A stretch of 64,000 nucleotides of DNA from Anaerocolumna jejuensis DSM 15929 (lineage in GTDB: Bacteria; Bacillota; Clostridia; Lachnospirales; Lachnospiraceae): the NCBI RefSeq assembly GCF_900142215.1, contig NZ_FRAC01000028.1, positions 27,397 to 91,396 on the forward strand, given 5' to 3'. The notes below the pieces were generated by a model, which saw only the letters and a program-made list of their open reading frames with translations, was not told where the DNA came from and ran no database searches. A program made the position numbers and the translations under genes. The stretch's first letter is position 1; each line of letters starts with the position of its first letter. Below are positions 35,679 through 44,068 of this stretch, one piece after another.

Positions 35679-36554
35679 ATGAATGATATGGCAGTGAATA
35701 ATAGTGTTAAGGGCTTGCGTTTAAACAAGAAAATTAATGTTGGGAAGATAGTGGTTACAATCGGGTTATTTACATTTGGCCTATTAATGGTACTTCCATT
35801 TATCTGGATGATATCTACCTCTATGAAATATGAAGTTGATGTTTTTACTTTTCCGATTCAATGGATTCCCAGGAAGTTCAGAATTATTGAAAATTATAAA
35901 GAAGTCTGGTTCGGAGATGCTCCCTTTGCTCTATATTATTTTAATTCTATTAAAGTTACAGTATTAACAACCTTCTTTTCTTTATTGATTTCAAGTATGG
36001 CAGCCTTTGCTTTTGCAAAGCTTAAATTTCCGGGCAGAGATAAAATCTTTGTTTTAATAATAGCAACAATGATAATTCCTGATCAGGTTACACTTATTCC
36101 AAGGTTTTTATACTTCAAATGGCTTCATCTGTTTGATACGCATCTCTGTCTGATAATCAGTATGCTGTTCAGCCAGTCAAGTATATTTTTTATTACGCAG
36201 TTTATGAAGTCATTGCCCTCAGAGCTTAGTGATTCGGCTAAAGTCGACGGAGCCGGAACGTTAAGGACCTTCTGGAATATCATGTTACCTTTGTCTAAAC
36301 CGGCTATAGCAACAATGGCTATTGTTAAATTTATTTGGTCATGGAATGATTATCAGAACGTTCTGGTTTTTATAACTAATGCAAAGCTGTTTACGATTCA
36401 AATCGGAGTACGGATGTTTACTGACAGATACGGATCATTTTATTCGCTGATCATGGCTGCCTCGGTATCGGCAATTATTCCGCTGTTTATCGTATTTGCA
36501 CTTGGACAAAAATACATAATTGAGGGTCTGACTGCCGGAAGTGTGAAAGGCTGA
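35679..36554 (+). CDS. Sugar ABC importer permease (MsmG/UgpE-like)
   Basis: 291 residues, partner of the preceding permease. The docking loop reads SDSAKVDGAGTLRTFWNIMLPL and the C-terminus is the usual IIEGLTAGSVKG. AAAAGGGG lies before the ATG; the start lies 14 bases after the first permease. Met4 is a possible alternative start. Confidence 0.9.
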   Translation: MNDMAVNNSVKGLRLNKKINVGKIVVTIGLFTFGLLMVLPFIWMISTSMKYEVDVFTFPIQWIPRKFRIIENYKEVWFGDAPFALYYFNSIKVTVLTTFFSLLISSMAAFAFAKLKFPGRDKIFVLIIATMIIPDQVTLIPRFLYFKWLHLFDTHLCLIISMLFSQSSIFFITQFMKSLPSELSDSAKVDGAGTLRTFWNIMLPLSKPAIATMAIVKFIWSWNDYQNVLVFITNAKLFTIQIGVRMFTDRYGSFYSLIMAASVSAIIPLFIVFALGQKYIIEGLTAGSVKG

Positions 36555-36625
36555 AAGTCTTTGTTTGGGATATTTGGCGTAATATAAGGAACGCCGTTAT
36601 TATAAATAAAAAAAGGAGAGATTTT

Positions 36626-37999
36626 ATGAAAAGATTTGCAAGACTTTTATCAACAGCTTTAACTGCAATACTTTTAATGTCTGCAGTACTTTCCGGCTGC
36701 AGTCCTAAAAATGATGATAAGACGGCAACGTCATCTACTGGAAAGGATACTAAAACGGTTACTCTTAAGTTCTATACTTCTACGGATGAGGTTACAAACA
36801 AGCAGCTGAAATGGCCTGAATTTATTGATGAGTTTGAAAAGAAGAATCCCGGCATTAAGGTTGAAATGGCTCCTTTGGTTGCAAATGTAAATAATGATGA
36901 GTATAAGAAAAAAGTAGACCTTATGATTGCAGCAGGTGAACAGATTGATTTGGTGAAATCTTCTGCTTTATATGAATTAACAGAGTGGATTGATAACGGC
37001 GTAATCGAACCTCTTGATGACTATGCCAAGAATGCCGGTGTTAACCTGTCAGATGAATATAAAGGTGTTACACCTTACAAAGGCAAAATTTATGCAATCC
37101 CTGAGGAAATCACACAATGGCTGGTATTTATAAATAAGGATATGCTTGATGCGGCAGGGCTTCCTATGCCTTCAAGAGACTGGACATGGGATGATTACAG
37201 GGAATATGCCAAAAAGCTTACGAAAGGGGAAGGCGCCAATAAGATATATGGCTCCTTTATGAATGATTGGTCAAATTTCTTCTCTGTTGGTACTCAGAGC
37301 GAAATAATGGATGATCCTTTTTTTACGGAGGATAATAAATTAAATTTTGAAAATCCCGTATTCCGAGACGGCTTACAGTACCGATATGATCTGGAAAATG
37401 TAGATAAGAGTCAGGTTCCCTATGTAGATATGTCATCACAGAAACTTTTATACAGAAATCAATTCTTCAGCGGAAAAGTAGCTATGGTGTGTATGGGCTC
37501 CTGGATGGTATCCGATATTCAGCTCCTTGATAAATATCCCCATACCTTTAAAACAACATTTGCCACATACCCAAGATGGAGCAAGGACAGTAAACCCAAT
37601 ACATCTCAGCTTGATGGAGCCGGATTCGGCTGGTCAATTAATGCGAAGTCAAAAAATAAGGAAGCCGCCTACAAATTCTTAACAGCATTAACCTCGGAAG
37701 GCCTGGAAATAGGACATAAAAAGTGGACTCCCTGGAAAAAGGCTAATTCTGACGAAGTGATAAAAGGTATTATTGGTCCTGATGAGAGTTTATATGATTT
37801 AGAGGCTCTTAAGAGTGTTATATATGATCCCCAGAGGGTCGATAACGTTGTAACAAGATCTGGCCCCGGAGAAAGTGAAATCATTGATGCGTTTACATCG
37901 GAGGCTGAAAAATACTTTGTAGGCGGTCAGTCTTTGGATGCCACTATGAAAAATACAATTGATAAGGCAAATGCGATAGTCGAAAAAGCGGAGAAATAG
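36626..37999 (+). CDS. Sugar ABC importer substrate-binding lipoprotein
   Basis: 457 residues, family 1 binding protein. The signal ends in the lipobox LSGC with Cys25 as lipid site. The NKDMLDAAGLPMPSRDWTWDDYREYAKKLT segment, spanning about residues 170-200, is the typical hinge-proximal motif. It follows two permeases in reversed order compared with the cluster at 125-3686. A weak GGCGT/ACGCC hairpin lies in the preceding gap. AAAAAGGAGAG is the ribosome site. Confidence 0.92.
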   Translation: MKRFARLLSTALTAILLMSAVLSGCSPKNDDKTATSSTGKDTKTVTLKFYTSTDEVTNKQLKWPEFIDEFEKKNPGIKVEMAPLVANVNNDEYKKKVDLMIAAGEQIDLVKSSALYELTEWIDNGVIEPLDDYAKNAGVNLSDEYKGVTPYKGKIYAIPEEITQWLVFINKDMLDAAGLPMPSRDWTWDDYREYAKKLTKGEGANKIYGSFMNDWSNFFSVGTQSEIMDDPFFTEDNKLNFENPVFRDGLQYRYDLENVDKSQVPYVDMSSQKLLYRNQFFSGKVAMVCMGSWMVSDIQLLDKYPHTFKTTFATYPRWSKDSKPNTSQLDGAGFGWSINAKSKNKEAAYKFLTALTSEGLEIGHKKWTPWKKANSDEVIKGIIGPDESLYDLEALKSVIYDPQRVDNVVTRSGPGESEIIDAFTSEAEKYFVGGQSLDATMKNTIDKANAIVEKAEK

Positions 38000-38024
38000 A
38001 AAGAGTTCAGGCTTTAGCAGATGA

Positions 38025-38087
38025 GATTGGGTAAATGAAGAGTGTTTCTCTCATTTACCCAGTCTTGCGGCGCGTTGGGAAGGCATG
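38025..38087 (+). repeat. Two-hairpin intergenic element, copy 3 (before YesM-like sensor)
   Basis: GGGTAAATGA pairs with TCATTTACCC (38029-38038 with 38051-38060). The flanking GATT/AGTC pairs extend this stem, and the 3' side runs into CTTGCGGCGCGTTGGGAAGGCATG. This tail matches copies 1 and 2, although the stem sequence differs. Confidence 0.55.
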
Positions 38088-38170
38088 TAAAACCACTTAT
38101 TCGTAAATATGGAAATAGGGAGATATGGATATTTGAAATGTGGAATGTTATAATGTGAGCAGGTGATTTT

Positions 38171-40006
38171 ATGAGAAATTTTGTCGGTAAATTCCGAAAT
38201 TTAAGCATAAAAAGAAAGTTAATAATATCCTTCTCTGTTATTGTGGTATTTCCATTAATAACTTCTTTATTACTGTCCAATAATATCGTAACAAATTTTA
38301 TGCTGGACGAAATAGCCAGTTTAAACGAAACTTCAATAAATGATTCTTCCAAGGTATTAAACAGAACACTTGATGATATGGCCTATACATTATTAAACAT
38401 ATCCAATAACAGCCGTGTGAGAGAATTACTTCAAGACGACAATGTAAATTATAAAATTCAGTTCAGTAAAATCCAAAGATATGTAAAGCAAAAAAAATTT
38501 GATGATATATTTGATAACATTCCCATTTCATTAATGACCTATAACACAAGCATCACCATATTAGGAGAAAAGCATTTTGATTATGGGAACTGGGAGGAGT
38601 ATTCAAGATATACAAAAGAAATGAAGCAAAATGCCTGGTATAAGGAAATAATCAAATCTAAGGATATGAGGATACGCTGGATAGGAGTTATGCCCGGTGT
38701 TGAAAATAAGGATAATTATTTTTTTGAAGCAGCCATGCCTATAAAGATAAGCAACAGCAGCTTGACCAGAGTAGGTGTGGTACATATACGCATTAATGAG
38801 AAGGATATTTACAAGGCGCTAAGCTCAAATAACGAAACAAATGAAATTTATCTTTTACAGCATAATGGTGAAATCCTTTCCTGTAAAAACAAAGACGAAA
38901 TCTCTAAAAACATAAATAACAGGCTTAATGTTACAAAAATAAACGAGAACCTGGGGAAATCCTATATTGATGTAGATAAAAACGGAAAAAAAATAGTCAT
39001 TAACAGCGTATCGATTGATAAGGGCGACTGGATACTGATATCACTGGTATCCTACGAGGAGCTGGTAGCGCCTTTGACCAGTATTAAAAATATTCTTTTA
39101 TTAATCAATTTGATTTTTATGGTTTCCTTTTTAATTGTAGCGTTATTTATTTCAAATATCATAAGTAAGCCTATCATCAAATTACGAATGAGTATGCTGA
39201 AAGTAGAAAGCGGCGATTTTAATGGAAAGGTAGAGGTTCAAAGTGAAGATGAGATTGGAAAGCTGAGCCAGAACTTCAATAATATGCTGGATAGGGTCAG
39301 TGAACTTCTGGTACTTACAAAAGAGCAGGAAAGATTAAAAAGAGATGCTGAATTTGAAGCACTGCAAGCCCAAATCAATCCGCATTTTCTATTTAATACC
39401 TTAAGCTCTATAAGATGGGCGGCGGCAGCTTATGGAGATAAAAAGGTTGAAGATATGGTCCATGCTTTATCAATATTACTCAGAGCCAGTATTACAAACG
39501 GACAGGAAATGGTCTCTCTTGAAAGTGAGATCAATATCCTGAAAAATTATCTTGATTTGATCCAGATGAAACAGGGCACCACCATTATTTTTGAATGTAA
39601 TATTGATGAAAGTATTATGAAATACAGGATACCTCACCTTCTGTTGCAGCCAATTGTGGAAAATTCAATCCTGCATGGGTTTGAGGATCGGAATGAGCAG
39701 GGTGTTATCAGAATAACTGCAATAGCAGCAGAGGATTTGCTGAAGATAGAGCTGACTGATAATGGTAAGGGCTTGCAAGGTGATACTCTGGACAGTATTT
39801 TAAATAGAGAGTCTCAGGCGCTGGATGATAAAAAGTATTACAAAAGTGTTGGGTTAAAAAACATACATGACAGGCTTAAGCTTATTTATGGACAGAACTA
39901 CGGAATAGATATTTGTGACGGAGAAAAAAACGGAACAAAAGTAACCTTATATATGCCATTCCAGAAAGGGGGAGAACATATTGCTGACAGTAATGCTGGT
40001 AGATGA
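38171..40006 (+). CDS. YesM-type sensor histidine kinase
   Basis: 611 residues: membrane helix 1 (about 19-40), a long extracellular sensor domain of the Cache type (about 41-310), membrane helix 2 (about 311-333), HAMP (about 335-387), and His_kinase plus ATPase domains. The phosphorylated His is in QINPHFLFNTL; PIVENSILHGFE and DNGKGL form the ATP site. Such kinases sense extracellular sugars through the nearby binding protein. It overlaps the response regulator gene by 26 bases. GAGCAGGTG lies before the ATG. Confidence 0.93.
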   Translation: MRNFVGKFRNLSIKRKLIISFSVIVVFPLITSLLLSNNIVTNFMLDEIASLNETSINDSSKVLNRTLDDMAYTLLNISNNSRVRELLQDDNVNYKIQFSKIQRYVKQKKFDDIFDNIPISLMTYNTSITILGEKHFDYGNWEEYSRYTKEMKQNAWYKEIIKSKDMRIRWIGVMPGVENKDNYFFEAAMPIKISNSSLTRVGVVHIRINEKDIYKALSSNNETNEIYLLQHNGEILSCKNKDEISKNINNRLNVTKINENLGKSYIDVDKNGKKIVINSVSIDKGDWILISLVSYEELVAPLTSIKNILLLINLIFMVSFLIVALFISNIISKPIIKLRMSMLKVESGDFNGKVEVQSEDEIGKLSQNFNNMLDRVSELLVLTKEQERLKRDAEFEALQAQINPHFLFNTLSSIRWAAAAYGDKKVEDMVHALSILLRASITNGQEMVSLESEINILKNYLDLIQMKQGTTIIFECNIDESIMKYRIPHLLLQPIVENSILHGFEDRNEQGVIRITAIAAEDLLKIELTDNGKGLQGDTLDSILNRESQALDDKKYYKSVGLKNIHDRLKLIYGQNYGIDICDGEKNGTKVTLYMPFQKGGEHIADSNAGR

Positions 40007-41612
40007 CGAAATTAATGTGATAGAGGGTTTGAAGGTTTCCGTAGAGTGGGAAAAACATGGATTTGGGGTTGTTTGTACGGCAAATAGCGGGGAAGAGGGA
40101 TACCGAAAGGCTATCGAGTATAAACCTGACCTGGTAATTACGGATATTACCATGCATAAAATGGATGGGTTTGAGATGGCCGAAAAAATCAGGGAAAAGC
40201 AGCCGGAACTAAGTATCATATTTCTGACATGTCATCAGGATTTTAATTTTGCGAGGAAAGCCGTCAATTTAAATATTGATGAATATCTTATAAAAGATAC
40301 CATGACAAGAGAGGAAATCTATCTGGCCTTAGCTAAAGTCAAAGCCGGCATTGAGGAAAGATGGCTGAAAAAGAAAAAGACGAAGGAGCTTTTAATAGAA
40401 CTGAACCGCAATCGCTGCCAGCTTAGTGAAAAACTCATTAATGAATTACTCAAAAAGGAATTAGTGGACATTAATAGCTTTGAAAGACGTTTAAGTATTT
40501 ACAATTATAATTTATCGAAGCAAAAGTATATTTTATCCTTACTTACCATAGACCGGTATATTAATTTACTAAATAGCAATATGTTTAACAGGGATGCAGA
40601 ATTAATACAATTTGCAGTTTTAAATGTTGTGGAGGAGATTCTGAAAAAAAATGATATCGGAGAAGTATTTCCAAAAAGTGAAAATAATTATGTAATCATT
40701 TTTAATTACACCCCGAACCTCAAATATAGCATAGATGAGAAAATAGCCGCTGTTTCAAAAGAAATCCAGAGCTGTATCAAAGAGGTCATAAAAACAACCT
40801 GTACAATATATATCGGAGCTCAGGTTGGCTCCCTGTATGAAATCAAGCATGCCTATGAAGAGATTTTAATATTAAAAAATAATAGATTTTATATGCAGGA
40901 TGGCTTCCTTTTGTCTTACTCAAAAAGAGAATCCAGGTTTACAAGTATTGATTTTCAGTATGTAAATGACTTAATGAAAGAGTTTGACCGTCATTTGGAA
41001 AATCGGAATATCGAACTGCTCACACATTTGGAATATATATTTTTTGAAAAAGTGAAGAAGGAAACTATATTTGCTGCAGATGTAAAGATGGTTATTGAAA
41101 GAATAGTGAATAGTTTGAATAAGTATATCGAAAAGAACGTTCTTATGTACCAGCCTGTCATTCTGGACTCTTACTTGAAACAGCTTAGTATCATTGATAG
41201 TGTTTATGAATTAAATGAAACCTTTCACAGCTTTTTGAAAAATGCTGTGGAGGTCTTAAATAAGAATGCTGCATTTACCTGTACGCCTGAGATGAAAAAG
41301 ATTTTAAATTATATCACGGAAAATTTACAGGAGGAAATCAGCCTTGACACCATAGCTGCCTTTGTAAATATGAACAGCAGCTATTTCAGCAGATATTTTA
41401 AGAGTAAGACCGGGGGCAATTTTATTGACTTTCTGACCAGTATGAGAATTGAAAAGGCAAAAGAACTCTTAGCGGAGACGAATTTATCGATTGAAGAGAT
41501 TTCAGCGATGGTTGGGCATGTGAATAAAGCTTATTTTACAAAAGTGTTTAAGAAGGTGACGGGGGTTAATCCTGGGGAGTTCAGGAGGAAACGATATACT
41601 GGGATGATATGA
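39981..41612 (+). CDS. YesN-type response regulator with AraC DNA-binding domain
   Basis: 543 residues. An N-terminal receiver (residues 1-120; phospho-Asp in LVITDITMHKMDGFEM, Lys in YLIKDT) is followed by a long helical linker. A C-terminal AraC-type double helix-turn-helix (about 435-535; ISLDTIAAFVNMNSSYFSRYFK and LSIEEISAMVGHVNKAYFTKVFK) ends the protein. Start taken as TTG 39981, because AGGGGGAG lies seven bases upstream; ATG 39993 is possible. It should activate the adjacent import and hydrolase genes. Confidence 0.92.
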   Translation: MLTVMLVDDEINVIEGLKVSVEWEKHGFGVVCTANSGEEGYRKAIEYKPDLVITDITMHKMDGFEMAEKIREKQPELSIIFLTCHQDFNFARKAVNLNIDEYLIKDTMTREEIYLALAKVKAGIEERWLKKKKTKELLIELNRNRCQLSEKLINELLKKELVDINSFERRLSIYNYNLSKQKYILSLLTIDRYINLLNSNMFNRDAELIQFAVLNVVEEILKKNDIGEVFPKSENNYVIIFNYTPNLKYSIDEKIAAVSKEIQSCIKEVIKTTCTIYIGAQVGSLYEIKHAYEEILILKNNRFYMQDGFLLSYSKRESRFTSIDFQYVNDLMKEFDRHLENRNIELLTHLEYIFFEKVKKETIFAADVKMVIERIVNSLNKYIEKNVLMYQPVILDSYLKQLSIIDSVYELNETFHSFLKNAVEVLNKNAAFTCTPEMKKILNYITENLQEEISLDTIAAFVNMNSSYFSRYFKSKTGGNFIDFLTSMRIEKAKELLAETNLSIEEISAMVGHVNKAYFTKVFKKVTGVNPGEFRRKRYTGMI

Positions 41613-41648
41613 TTAGGTTGGTTAAAGGGCAGTTTTTCACAATGGGGC

Positions 41649-41734
41649 GGCAATTTGCACAAAATAGGATGATTTATGCTTCGATTACAATGTATAAGAA
41701 GTCCTAATTCTCTGAAGATTTTGTGCAAATTGCC
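41649..41734. mobile_element. Shortened copy of the palindromic MITE-like element
   Basis: The 17-base ends GGCAATTTGCACAAAAT and ATTTTGTGCAAATTGCC are perfect inverted repeats. The interior (ATGCTTCGATTACAATG, TATAAGAAGTCCTAATTC) matches the left arm of the copy at 29728, and similarity extends about 30 bases left of the repeat (TTTTTCACAATGGGG). The central and right-arm part is missing, as if lost by recombination at GATTTTGTGC. Confidence 0.7.
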
Positions 41735-41801
41735 GTGTATATTGAAATAAGGCATTTGTGGGTTAATCATGATAGATAGAAAATGGAGGTAGTAAATTAA
41801 G

Positions 41802-42554
41802 ATGTCAAAGGATAAATTAAAGTTAGAAGTTTACAGAGATAGATCAGAAATGGGGAAAGCTGCAGCGGGAGCAGTTGCTGAAAGAATTATTGGTCTTTTG
41901 GCGGTTAAGAGTGAAATTAATATGGTGTTTGCGGCGGCTCCATCTCAGAATGAATTTCTTGATACGTTAGTAAGAAATAAGGAAATACAGTGGGAAAGGA
42001 TTAATGCCTTTCATTTGGATGAATATATCGGGTTGAGCAGTGAGGCACCGCAAGGCTTTGGGAATTTTTTGAGAAGGAAGCTGTTTGACAAGGTGGGTTT
42101 TAAGTCTGTTAATTATTTAAATGGAAGCAATGGCGGGGAGCTCATGGAGTGTGACAGGTATTCTAAGCTTTTGGGGCAATTTCCTCTGGATATAGCGTGT
42201 ATCGGTATTGGGGAGAATGGGCATCTTGCTTTTAATGATCCGCCGGTAGCGGATTTTCATGATAAATCCCTGGTCAAGGTGGTTGAATTGGATGAGGTCT
42301 GCAGGAAGCAGCAGGTAAATGACGGATGCTTTGAGGCCCTTGCTATGGTGCCTGTCCGTGCTCTTACTCTTACTATTCCTGCCATTATGTCGGCGGAATA
42401 TATTTACTGTATGGTACCTGGAAAGTCCAAAGCAGTGGCTGTAGAGAAGGCTCTGAAGGGTGAAATTTCCGAGGCCTGCCCTGCCTCCATACTCAGATTA
42501 CATGAAGCTGCGGAACTATTTCTGGATGCAGACAGCGCTACAAGGATAGTATAG
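41802..42554 (+). CDS. nagB: Glucosamine-6-phosphate deaminase NagB
   Basis: 250 residues. The active-site motifs are FHLDEYIGL (catalytic Asp) and GIGENGHLAFNDPP (His-containing loop). It converts glucosamine 6-phosphate to fructose 6-phosphate and ammonia. The divergent N-terminal third (FAAAPSQNEFL in place of the usual TGSTP) marks it as a NagB-like paralogue, so the substrate could differ. GGAGG precedes the ATG by 12 bases. The last codons are copied in the tandem repeat that follows. Confidence 0.85.
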   Translation: MSKDKLKLEVYRDRSEMGKAAAGAVAERIIGLLAVKSEINMVFAAAPSQNEFLDTLVRNKEIQWERINAFHLDEYIGLSSEAPQGFGNFLRRKLFDKVGFKSVNYLNGSNGGELMECDRYSKLLGQFPLDIACIGIGENGHLAFNDPPVADFHDKSLVKVVELDEVCRKQQVNDGCFEALAMVPVRALTLTIPAIMSAEYIYCMVPGKSKAVAVEKALKGEISEACPASILRLHEAAELFLDADSATRIV

Positions 42555-42610
42555 GGCTGCTGGGATAGTATAGGGCTGCTGGGATAGTATAGGGCTTCAG
42601 GGATAGTATA
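42544..42610. repeat. 19-bp tandem repeat formed from the nagB 3' end
   Basis: Units start at 42544, 42563, 42582 and 42601 (last partial), each GGATAGTATAGGGCTGCTG with small changes. The first unit contains the nagB stop codon (TAG 42552-42554), so the array is a duplication of the gene end plus a few downstream bases. Confidence 0.85.
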
Positions 42611-42652
42611 GCGGATCAGCAGCAAGAAGATGCAAATATAGGAGGGAGGATT

Positions 42653-43837
42653 ATGCATAGAATAAAAATTATCAATGGTAATATCATAACCCCGTACAGG
42701 CTGCTTGAGAGAGGAACAATCATTATTGAAGACGGCGTTATTTCATGCGTCACAAGGGAAGAGGTGCCTGTACAGGAGGCGGTTATAATAGATGCAAAGG
42801 GGCATTATGTAGCTCCCGGGTTTATTGATATTCATACACATGGAGGCGGCGGCTTTGATTTTATGGATGCTACGGTAGAAGCATACCTGGGAGCCGCAGA
42901 AACTCATGCCAGGTATGGAACGACTTCTATTGTACCGACTACACTGACCAGTACAAATGAAGGTCTAAGGCAATCCTTTGAAGCTTTCAGAAAATCAAAG
43001 GCCCTAAATAAACAGGGGGCAGAACTGATTGGAATACATCTGGAAGGACCGTATTTTTCAATGGAACAAAAGGGCGCGCAGGATCCCAGATATATCAGGG
43101 TACCAATAAGAGAAGAATATGAAAAAATTTTCGAATGGAGCGACGATATTATAAGGTGGAGTGCAGCTCCCGAAATTGAAGGAGTACTGGAGTTTGGCAG
43201 ATATGCCCGGAAAAAGGGTGTTTTAATGTCCATAGGACATTCCGATGCCACAGGGGAAAAGGTGGCAGAGGCTTTTGAAAATGGCTTTTCACATATAACA
43301 CATTTGTATTCCGCTATGTCTGGTGTAAAAAGAATAAATGCTTTACGGGTTTCAGGAGTAATCGAAAGTGCTTTTCTGACAGATGAAATGACGGTTGAGA
43401 TCATTGCGGACGGAATACATATTCCAGCTGACCTGCTTCATCTGGTCTATAAAATAAAAGGCCCCTCCCGGACTGTACTTATTACGGATTCCATGCGTGG
43501 GGCAGGTATGGGTGAGGGTCCGAGCATATTGGGGAGCCTGGAAGATGGCATGGAAGTATTTGTAGAGGATGGAGTTGCCAAGCTGCCCGATCGAAAAGCT
43601 TTTGCAGGCAGTGTTGCCACAGCAGACAGGCTTGTCAGGACAATGGTAAAGTCGGCAGGAGTGCCGCTGATTGATGCCATAAGAATGATTTCCATCACAC
43701 CGGCCAAGGTTATAGGAATCGATGATAGAAAGGGAAGTCTGGTACCGGGGAAGGATGCAGATATCGTGATATTTGATTCGGATATAGACATAAAGACAAC
43801 GATCATAAAGGGAAAAACAGTTTATAAAAAGAAATAA
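42653..43837 (+). CDS. nagA: N-acetylglucosamine-6-phosphate deacetylase NagA
   Basis: 394-residue amidohydrolase barrel with IHTHGGGGFDFMDA (metal His pair region), HLEGPYF (Glu metal ligand), SIGHSDATGE, THLYSAMSG, ADGIHIP and the catalytic Asp in LITDSMRGAGMGEG. It removes acetate from GlcNAc 6-phosphate, feeding NagB. GGAGGGAGG lies before the ATG. The 3' end is duplicated four times downstream. Confidence 0.95.
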   Translation: MHRIKIINGNIITPYRLLERGTIIIEDGVISCVTREEVPVQEAVIIDAKGHYVAPGFIDIHTHGGGGFDFMDATVEAYLGAAETHARYGTTSIVPTTLTSTNEGLRQSFEAFRKSKALNKQGAELIGIHLEGPYFSMEQKGAQDPRYIRVPIREEYEKIFEWSDDIIRWSAAPEIEGVLEFGRYARKKGVLMSIGHSDATGEKVAEAFENGFSHITHLYSAMSGVKRINALRVSGVIESAFLTDEMTVEIIADGIHIPADLLHLVYKIKGPSRTVLITDSMRGAGMGEGPSILGSLEDGMEVFVEDGVAKLPDRKAFAGSVATADRLVRTMVKSAGVPLIDAIRMISITPAKVIGIDDRKGSLVPGKDADIVIFDSDIDIKTTIIKGKTVYKKK

Positions 43838-44013
43838 AGGAAATAAGCTGCAAAGGTGGATAAAGGGAAAAACGTTGTAAAAAGAAATAAATGAAATAAG
43901 CTGCAAAGTTGGATAAAGGGAAAAACGTTGTAAAAAGAAATAAAGAAAATAAGCTGCAAAGTTGAATAAAGGAAAAACGGTTTATAAAAAGAAAGAAATA
44001 ATTTACAAAGTTG
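43804..44013. repeat. Four tandem 49-55-bp repeats formed from the nagA 3' end
   Basis: Units 43804-43858, 43859-43911, 43912-43964 and 43965-44013. Each starts ATAAAGGGAAAAAC and ends CTGCAAAGTTG or similar; the first contains the last nagA codons (KGKTVYKKK and stop). Units 2 and 3 share the change to GTTGTAAAAAG, so they are most recently related. Confidence 0.85.
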
Positions 44014-44068
44014 AGTAAATTAACAACACCGTGTTTTAGCGAAAATATTAAATATAAGGGGTGGATTC

